Source: Nissolia schottii
Taxonomy: Eukaryota; Streptophyta; Magnoliopsida; Fabales; Fabaceae
Length of the DNA: 64,000 nt
Assembly (NCBI GenBank): GCA_003254905.1
Contig: QANU01099453.1
Coordinates: 871,030-935,029, forward strand
Reading direction: 5' to 3'
Below, in pieces: positions 57,210 through 64,000 of this stretch. Each line of letters begins with the position of its first letter. Within the stretch, counting starts at the first letter, position 1. A program made the position numbers and the translations under genes. The notes below the pieces were generated by a model, which was given only the letters and a program-made list of their open reading frames with translations, ran no database searches and had not been told where the DNA came from.

Positions 57210-57490
57210 ATGGGGGGAGGGTGGAGATTTCAGGAAGTCGGCGGCTGAAAAAAGAAAAAGAAAAAGGGCAATTCTGAAATCTCCATGGGGCCGGGAGATT
57301 TCAGAGGGATGTGACGTGGGAGACATGCAGGCCGTGAGGGGACGTGACGCGGAGTGGGGGGCAGAGCAGAGGCGAAGCGGGGGCGCGACACGCGGCAGGA
57401 AAGACGCGGAATCTCTGCGCCTTGACCTCACGGCAAACGAAGCGGCGCAGAGTCTGAAATCTCTCCTGACCATGGAGATTTCAGCTCTGC
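57210..57490. repeat. Left subterminal stem-loop array of MULE element 2
   Basis: GGAGATTTCAGG at 57222 is followed by the pair CTGAAATCTCCATGG with GGGAGATTTCAG (57273-57305) and the pair CTGAAATCTCTCC with CCATGGAGATTTCAG (57452-57484). Between the pairs lies a GC-rich segment with 119- and 129-aa overlapping ORFs that I consider non-coding. The arms are the TCTCC variant of the TCGCC arms of element 1. Confidence 0.65.
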
Positions 57491-57539
57491 GCAGGTGCCA
57501 GTGCAGTGCTCCTTCCCCAGGAAAAATTCGTCCATAAAT

Positions 57540-57780
57540 TCGCCCCACACTCTTCCTTCAAACTCGCCCCACTTCTTCTCTTCTTCATCCTTCAAATTTT
57601 TCTTCTTCTTCTCTCACTTCTCCCTCACTTCACCTCACTCCCCCATTAAACTTCCATTACCATAACGTTGCAGAGGTATAATTTCTGCTAGTTTTGGCTT
57701 TTTTTCTTTTATTTTTGTTTTTTAGTTGGGTAGTAATGCAAACCCTAACCCTACATTTTTGTCAATTTTTTTCCGTATTT
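57540..57780. other. Spacer inside MULE element 2
   Basis: C-rich then T-rich sequence with TTCTTCTTC-type runs, and CAAACCCTAACCCTAC at about 57739-57754. It could be a leader of the PMD transcript; no ORF was chosen. Confidence 0.35.
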
Positions 57781-58040
57781 TAAATAATTAAAAAATTAAT
57801 TATAATGACTCTAACCCTATAATTTTTTTTATGGCCATGGTTTTAAAGAAGAAGTAAATTTTTTTTATTTTAAATAATTAAAAAATTAATTATAATGACC
57901 CTAACCCTATAATTTTTTTATGACCATGGTTTTAAAGAAGAAGTAAATTTTTTTTGTATTTTAAATAATTAAAAAATTAATTATAATGACCCTAACGCTA
58001 TAAATTTTTTTTATGCCATGGTTTTAAAGAAGAAGTAAAT
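57781..58040. repeat. Tandem repeat, about 90 bp by 3, with telomere-like words
   Basis: Units start TAAATAATTAAAAAATTAAT at 57781, 57871 and 57962. Each contains GACYCTAACSCTATAA and CCATGGTTTTAAAGAAGAAG. Differences between units are few, so the expansion is fairly recent. Confidence 0.88.
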
Positions 58041-58269
58041 TTGGTGATTCTAATTATAATTAAAAGATATATAATATTTTTTTTGTTTTTATTGTAGTCT
58101 GAACTAATTATTTGACAATTAAATAAAATGTTTTTTCTTCTCAAATAAGTTGTAACAGTGAAACTGTAAACTCAATATGTGTAGGCTTGTGAAAAAATAT
58201 CGTCACGATGGTGAGAGGGCAAGATGATACTATGAATCCATCGCTACACATCTCACGAATATCCTACAG

Positions 58270-58790
58270 AATAATCAGGTTTATTGATATTTTATTATTG
58301 TTATTATTATTGTCATTCTTATGTTATTCTTATTACTGCTATTATCATTATTGCTATTATTAGTAGTATTATTAATTATTTAACCTATTAACAGACTATT
58401 CGTATATATTTATTATAATTTTAAGTATCCCTTATGTATAATTTATTTATTAGTATTATAAGCATCATAGTTGTCTGAGGAAAAAATTATGTTGTACTTA
58501 ATAAAATATATTAAGTAATTATGTTGTACTTAGTAAAATATTTTGGGATAATAATATATATTATTATTATGGTTATTATTATTATTATTATAATTATAGT
58601 ACATATTATTTTTTTATTTGTATCATCATTATTATTATAATATATATATTAATAAAATATTATTATTATATTTTTATTTGTATTATTATTGTAATACTAT
58701 TATAATATATTAGTAATATATTATTATTTATATTATTATTACTATAGTATTATTATTAATATATTATTATTATTATTATTATTATTATAA
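58270..58790. repeat. TTA/ATT-rich microsatellite tract
   Basis: Long irregular runs of ATT/TTA triplets, comparable with the AAT tract of element 1 (9181-9690) but in reverse orientation relative to the window. Confidence 0.85.
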
Positions 58791-58885
58791 CCCTAACCCT
58801 AACCCCAACTCCAACCCTAAACCGTAAACCCTAACCATAAATCCTAAACCCTAACCTCTAATACCATAATAATTAACCTTAAATC
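58791..58885. repeat. Telomere-like CCCTAA stretch of MULE element 2
   Basis: CCCTAACCCTAACCCC, then CCCTAAACCGTAAACCCTAA and further variants. The C-rich strand is on +, next to a triplet tract, as in element 1. It is about 95 bp, far shorter than the 1.1 kb block at 8040-9180. Confidence 0.85.
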
Positions 58886-61192
58886 CTATCTCTAAACCGT
58901 GTGGTATATAAAATTTGATGTGGATCATTATTGTTACAGATTGTGCGGCGGTTGCGGACTAGACACGGGTTTGTTGAGCCACCGAACATCCTTATACATC
59001 CGTATCTTCAAAGCGCCGGTTTACTATAGGTGTCCTTGTTACCCCACGTTGGAGTGAACCAAGGACTAATTTCCGCTCTTGTAGAGAGATGGAGGCCGGA
59101 GACCCACACTTTTCATCTGCCGCATGGAGAATGTGCAATAACGTTGGAGGATGTGAACATGATCCTCGGGGTTGGGTCAGAAGGTGAGCCCGTTACCGCC
59201 CCAGAAATTGTGTTCATGGGACCAGCTCTTAAGACTTATGCCAAGACCTTCTTGGGGTAACACCGGGTCGCGAAGATATAGACAGATCGTTCATTAATTC
59301 GGTCTGGCTCCATAACCATTTTTCCGCTGATATCCGCGATCTCTCACTTGACCAGTATGACATGTCAACAAATAGTGACTTGACATGCGCGCGAGTATAT
59401 TCTACGTCTTTTCGATGATTTATTGTTCGGCGATAAGCATGCCACTTGGATCCACTCCAAGTACCTAGCCATATTGAGAGATTTGGGTGGCCTAGGAAGG
59501 TATAGCTGGGGTTCAGCCATCCTAGTCATGCTTCAGAGAGCATTGTGTCGCGCTTCGCGCGCAAAATGCAAAGGTATAAGTGGTTGCATGCTGCTGCAAG
59601 TATGGGCATTTTACCGATTTCCTCAACTTGCACCAAACCCTAAAGACCCGAACCTCTTCCAGTTTCCCCTTGCGGCAAGGTAGTTGGTTATTTATTTGAC
59701 ACTTTCAATATTAGGCTTTAGTTTATCAGAACCACTTATTTTGATCATTGTTGTTAACTTGATTTATTTTGATTATCGCAGGTGGGCTGATCATGAGTAC
59801 ATTCCTAATGTACATAACACTACGGTAAAAGAATGTAGAAGAGCAATAGACGATATGACCCCAGACCAGGTATAGACCTAAACCCTAAACCCTAATATCC
59901 ACGTTTGCATTTTTGTTTTTTTCCCTAATATCCACGTTTGCATTTAATTTGTTGTTGTGTGCAGTTTATATGGCAACCATATCGTCATCCCCAAATTGTC
60001 GCAATCATACCTGAGGAAGTGAAGAATAAACGGGGTACGTGGTCAGTGGTATGCCCATTAATATGTTTTGAGATTGTTGAGTGGCATGCAGCAGATCACG
60101 TGCTCCGATAATTTGGGTTGGTTCAGACGGTGCCTTCTGGACCTAGTTGCAATATCCTTGGTCGTTCGCATAATATTGATCTGAGGGGAAATCTACAGTC
60201 GTTGCTGACTGCTAACTGGGTGCAAAGGCATCAACCTTGGATCCTGATGTGGGCCAACCGTGCGGCATTGGTCGGTGAAAGGCTTGTTAATTACCGACCA
60301 ACCATGCAGTATTGGCAGTGGTATCTGGTTCATGTTTAAAGATTTCTAAAACAAATCTACGACCATCAACAGGTACCTGATGTGTGGCAAGAATATTATC
60401 CTTCCACCACACGGTATGTACATGCCGCATCCACAAGATGGTTTCTTTGCTCCGCCACCACAGGCACATTATGTTGCTCCAGTTCCCCAAACGTTTAATC
60501 CCCTTCAACAACCTAGTTTATCTACATGGCTAGACGAACAAATGGCTCAACAATTACTGGAGATTGATGAGGATTTTGACCCATTTAACCCTGGCCCCTC
60601 ATCAACACAACATCCCCAAGATCCAGTTGATGAGGTTACAGTGACTCCATACCCACTTGATCTCACTGTTGAAGTCACTCCACCTCCGTACAGACCTACC
60701 GTTCAATCCCCTCTTCTTGGTGAAATGTACAGTGAGCAACACTCGTTGGGTCGAAGATCCTTCCACGTAGGGTCTTCTTTAAGATGTAGTGAGTCATGCG
60801 TGCGCTCACCAAGAAGATCGGTTGATATTGATCGCCTGGAAGTACGCAGAGGTGCTTTTGAGCCATCAGGTTCTGTTACCAGGTTGAGGGCAGGTTTTGA
60901 TTTGAATGAGCTTCCTGAGGATGCATCAGACGATGACCATGACAACTCCCAGCTTGATGCACCTCCGAGGCAACCGTCGCCCAGATCTGGCCCGAGGGGA
61001 AACCTATTTGCCAGGGGAATTCGCGGAGTACAGAGACGCATGATGCGATGGATGAGACACCGGGGCAACCAAGATGGAGCAAGTACCAGCAACGCAGGTA
61101 AGCAGGGGTATGATCTTCGTGACCGTCAGAATATTAGGGCACCCAACAGATATACCCCTACAATGGCACCTAGGCACCCAGATTTTCCATGA

Positions 61193-61605
61193 ACAAATAT
61201 GTTTGTATATGTACCCAACAAGATTGAACAAATATTGAGAGATTTTTCCATTGTTATTATTCATTTTATTATTATTATTGGAATGATGATGACATTAACC
61301 TTTAATCTAATTGCAACCCTAAAATACAAAGCGTCGCCCTAATCTAACCATGGCACTACTATCTTATGCAGCAACACCTCACCTCCTCTATCCATTTTCT
61401 TGTCTCAAAATTAAAATTAATCACACACTATGAATATTACCCTAGATCAGAAAGAGAAGAAAGAAAAGTAAAAACTGTTAAAGAGGAAGCAGAAGAATTT
61501 AATAATGGAGAGAGAATGAACAATGAGGAAGAAGAGAGTGAATGAATGAGCAATGAAGCTCTTCACTTCACTTCCCTTTTAAAGGCCGAATTTAAATATA
61601 TTTTT
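61193..61605. other. 3' flank of the PMD gene in MULE element 2
   Basis: Non-coding, with a short TTATTATTATTATTGG run at about 61265. A purine-rich stretch at 61450-61550 is partly complementary in character to the pyrimidine-rich stretch at 57560-57640. Confidence 0.35.
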
Positions 61606-61609
61606 CCCT

Positions 61610-61860
61610 ACTCTAAAATCTCCACGTGGTATGGTAATTTCAGGCTCTGAAATCTCCAAGTTGTATGGCAATTTCAGGCTCTGAAATTGTCATACCACGT
61701 GGAGATTTCAGAGCCTGTTACATAAATTTTTTTTTTTTGAAAAAGTCTGAAATCTCCACAGTATGTGGCGAGTTCAGAAAAAAAAAGTAAAAAAACAAAA
61801 TGATCTCTGAAATCTTCATAGTTTGTGAAGATTTCAGAGAAAAAAACCATACGTCCGTAA
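61610..61860. repeat. Right subterminal stem-loop array of MULE element 2
   Basis: Five arms-and-loops in series: AAATCTCCACGTGG with GGTAATTTCAG (61616-61645), CTGAAATCTCCAAG with TGGCAATTTCAG (61649-61678), CTGAAATTGTCATACC with GTGGAGATTTCAG (61682-61713), CTGAAATCTCCACAG with GTGGCGAGTTCAG (61748-61778), and CTGAAATCTTCATAG with GTGAAGATTTCAG (61807-61838). Each would form a stem of 10-14 bp with a loop of about 4-8 nt. Confidence 0.78.
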
Positions 61861-61934
61861 TATTTTGATATACACCATATTATGGGAATATAACACTCTT
61901 GCACCCATAAACAAGTAAAAAATCCTAAATTCTC

Positions 61935-63783
61935 AAGCGTGCTTCAGTGAAATAAAACCAAGAACAGCTGGCAGAAAAGAAGAAATAGGAATGATTACAT
62001 GTATATAGGGGTCTTCATTCCATGTTTGGTCGCATGTGATCCGTGGTTAATTTGTCCCTAATTTTTTTTTAATGTTATATTTAACTATGGATATATGAAA
62101 ATTTGGGGAGTGGATCATTTCTCACATGAAATTATTATCATTAAAAGTCAAATGTAATTTTTTATCATTCAAATCTTTATTATTTATATCATGTGTAAGT
62201 TTTACTTTATTAATTAATAAAAAAAATTATATTTAACCTCACATTAAAATATTTTAACTTGAAATGATAAATTCCCGTCGATTTGTAATAGTTAACCGCT
62301 ATAATCATTATTTGCGCTGAACTTATTATTTAGTTATCTAATAATATATTATCATGTTATTAATTAAAGTATTTGAATTTTATTATAATTAAATACAAAA
62401 AGATAAGATATAACCGGTTGATATATATAATTGGTAGGAACAGAATAACTAATGATGGCTCGCAGTAATGCTTGCACGACTTACAATATTAGAACTCATC
62501 AAGTTTTGTAACCGTAAGGATAAATTTGCACTAAATAATTTGATCCAAGTCCAAATCGTAAATTCAAGCCCAATTCTGAGCGTGGGCATGCCTCGGAGAA
62601 AAAATTCGTCTATACTTAATAGTAGATAAATGAAACATGAAAAGAAAACTGTTTTTTCATTCTCTAATTTTCTTTTTATAATTTTCTATTGTTTTATTCT
62701 TTACTACTAACATATTTCATTATTTACTATCCATGGTCCACTATCCAATATCACTCCTAATTCACTACTCACTCTCCACTATCATCTCTTAACCCACCTC
62801 TTAAAAAAACATAATTTTAAAATTATTCTCACTTTACACATACGTAGAAGTGAAGTGCTTGCAACCCTACTAATAATTTATAAAGATACTAGTTTATGCC
62901 TCGAGGCATGAAATATTTGTCAAGTATTGGACTAATCATGATTAAAAACTAATCAATGATACAAATATATATTTTTAGTATTAATATAATTAAAAATTAA
63001 TTAAATAAAAAATATTAATGGATTAGTAGTTATTAAGATGTAGTGGATCAATAAGTTAAATGGACAAAATACATATATATATATATATAAATAACATAAT
63101 GAATTTTAAAGGTTAGTGGTCTTGAAAAAACATTAAATACAATTAAAATAGACCAAAAGTTAGTTAATTTTAATATTTTCTTTATTTATATTAAATATAA
63201 ATATACTTATTATTGTAAGCACGTATTTCTTATTAAAATATCTTTTACTTGACACAACAAAAAAAAAATAAAAGACTAATTTCACAAGATACAGTTAAAC
63301 GTGCAAACTAACACTAATCGTATATTATTTTATACACAAATCTTGAAATTGAATCTAGTACCACATATTTAAGAGAGTTAAATTCCTTTTACGTGGACCA
63401 CCGCCTTCTAAATATATCTTTTTGTCATTAAGAAACCTAATGTGATATGACAGACCTCTTAAATGATAAGAAAATAACGTAAATAATATGACTAAATATG
63501 TCTTTCAAAATAAAATTATTCAAATTGGAAAATGGAAGTGTCTGGAAAGAAGAAATAATTGCATGTTCATAAAATATATTTAATGCATATATTTTATGAG
63601 TATTTATAATTATTGAATTAAATTCAAAATCTCTGACAAATATATAAAATATTAATAATCAATGATTGTGAGTGCTCGTCAGGTATACATTAAATATATG
63701 TCATGAGCATCTAAGTATTTTTCTTCTGAGCGATCCTAAAGAAATGAATATAAGTAAAAGGAGGTTTTCTTTTTTTTTTTTTT
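61935..63783. other. Intergenic AT-rich DNA to the right-hand gap
   Basis: About 1.85 kb with no recognised gene. A short (AT)n run lies at 63072-63088, and a T-run directly precedes the gap. Confidence 0.35.
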
Positions 63784-64000
63784 NNNNNNNNNNNNNNNNN
63801 NNNNNNNNNNNNNNNNNNNNNNNNNNNNNNNNNNNNNNNNNNNNNNNNNNNNNNNNNNNNNNNNNNNNNNNNNNNNNNNNNNNNNNNNNNNNNNNNNNNN
63901 NNNNNNNNNNNNNNNNNNNNNNNNNNNNNNNNNNNNNNNNNNNNNNNNNNNNNNNNNNNNNNNNNNNNNNNNNNNNNNNNNNNNNNNNNNNNNNNNNNNN
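63784..64000. other. Assembly gap running off the window
   Basis: N from 63784 to the end of the window. Confidence 0.99.

Larger units (their letters stand above)
58210..61192 (+). pseudogene. Plant mobile domain (PMD, MAIN-like) protein of MULE element 2, partly intact
   Basis: A first exon may start at 58210 (MVRGQDDTMNPSL, donor near 58279). The PMD region begins at about 58942: RRLRTRHGFVEPPN, then GVNQGLISALVERWRPETH and ECAITLEDVNMILGV. It continues at 59423-59683 (FGDKHATWIHSKYLAILRDL, RALCRASRAKCKGI) and, after an intron, at 59782-59868 (RWADHEYIPNVHN). A further exon starts at about 59964 (PLICFEIVEWHAADHVLR, GPSCNILGRSHNIDLRG, NYRPTMQYWQWYL). The last open segment, 60380-61192, encodes a Pro/Ser-rich tail with FDLNELPEDA, a basic patch RRMMRWMRHRGN and YDLRDRQNIRAPNRYTP. 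An in-frame stop near 59028 and others show decay, yet the 270-codon C-terminal frame is open. DLNELP fits the EAR repression motif DLNxxP. Confidence 0.82.
57135..61925 (+). mobile_element. MULE element 2: Mutator-like element with a PMD gene and no transposase
   Basis: The termini are GGGGTTTTTACATTGGTATG (left) and GGATTTTTTACTTGTTTATG (right, minus strand). Flanks TAAATTCTT (57126-57134) and TAAATTCTC (61926-61934) match 8 of 9 bases, consistent with a Mutator 9-bp target duplication. Inside lie stem-loop arrays at both ends, a 90-bp triple repeat, a TTA tract, a telomere-like stretch, and a PMD gene on +. No transposase sequence was seen, so it would need one in trans. It is related to element 1, which has the same ends, arrays and PMD family, but lacks about 4 kb of it. 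Confidence 0.8.

Noticed and set aside
57159-57548. Overlapping sense and antisense ORFs of 119 and 129 codons
   Set aside because: They lie in the stem-loop-bearing GC-rich end of MULE element 2, and opposite-strand open frames there follow from composition.

Overview
This window is plant nuclear DNA. It has multi-exon genes with GT-AG introns, AT-rich intergenic DNA full of transposon remnants, plant-specific families (REVEILLE MYB, euAP2 with a miR172 site, plant mobile domain) and assembly gaps at 25330-25929, 52085-52484 and 63784-64000. The style of the genes and repeats suggests a legume, possibly Glycine; that is my inference and is not proven here.

Four host genes can be modelled exon by exon. 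(1) 696-3296 (+) is a REVEILLE 8-like single-MYB clock factor with the SHAQKYF motif, 8 coding exons and 292 aa. (2) 13627-15357 (+) is ribosomal protein L4 (uL4), 2 exons and 409 aa, with TGGGCY site II elements and a telo-box upstream. (3) 29522-32132 (+) is a TOE1/RAP2.7-like euAP2 repressor with 10 coding exons, 491 aa, two AP2 domains and a miR172 site in its last exon. (4) 44631-49522 (-) is a CNOT4-like E3 ligase (C4C4 RING, RRM, CCCH finger), 13 coding exons and about 912 aa, with a long 5' UTR intron; its model needs a 40-nt intron or holds a frameshift. A decayed fragment of a leukotriene-A4-hydrolase-type M1 aminopeptidase gene lies at about 37343-37968.

The rest is mostly mobile DNA. 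The most interesting part is a pair of related Mutator-like elements. Element 1 (about 4270-13014) carries a decayed MuDR-type transposase (+) and a decayed plant-mobile-domain (PMD) gene (-) facing each other across about 1.1 kb of degenerate telomere-like TTTAGGG sequence and a TAA-rich tract. Element 2 (57135-61925) has an imperfect 9-bp target duplication, a better preserved PMD gene whose C-terminal part holds a DLNELP (EAR-type) motif, telomere-like and TTA tracts, and no transposase. Both carry arrays of short stem-loops built from CTGAAATC-type arms just inside both ends.

Smaller elements are delimited by target duplications or long inverted repeats: a 2-kb Mutator-like element with a 267-bp internal satellite (18805-20813), a foldback (21202-22001), a hAT MITE (23274-23731), a 282-bp foldback (41928-42209), a MITE (about 43595-44081) and a palindromic element around an assembly gap (51916-52729). 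A fossil Ty1/Copia element (about 53590-57125, minus strand) is interrupted by an LTR-like insertion and abuts MULE element 2. Exon coordinates come from reading splice sites and family alignment by eye, with no transcript evidence.
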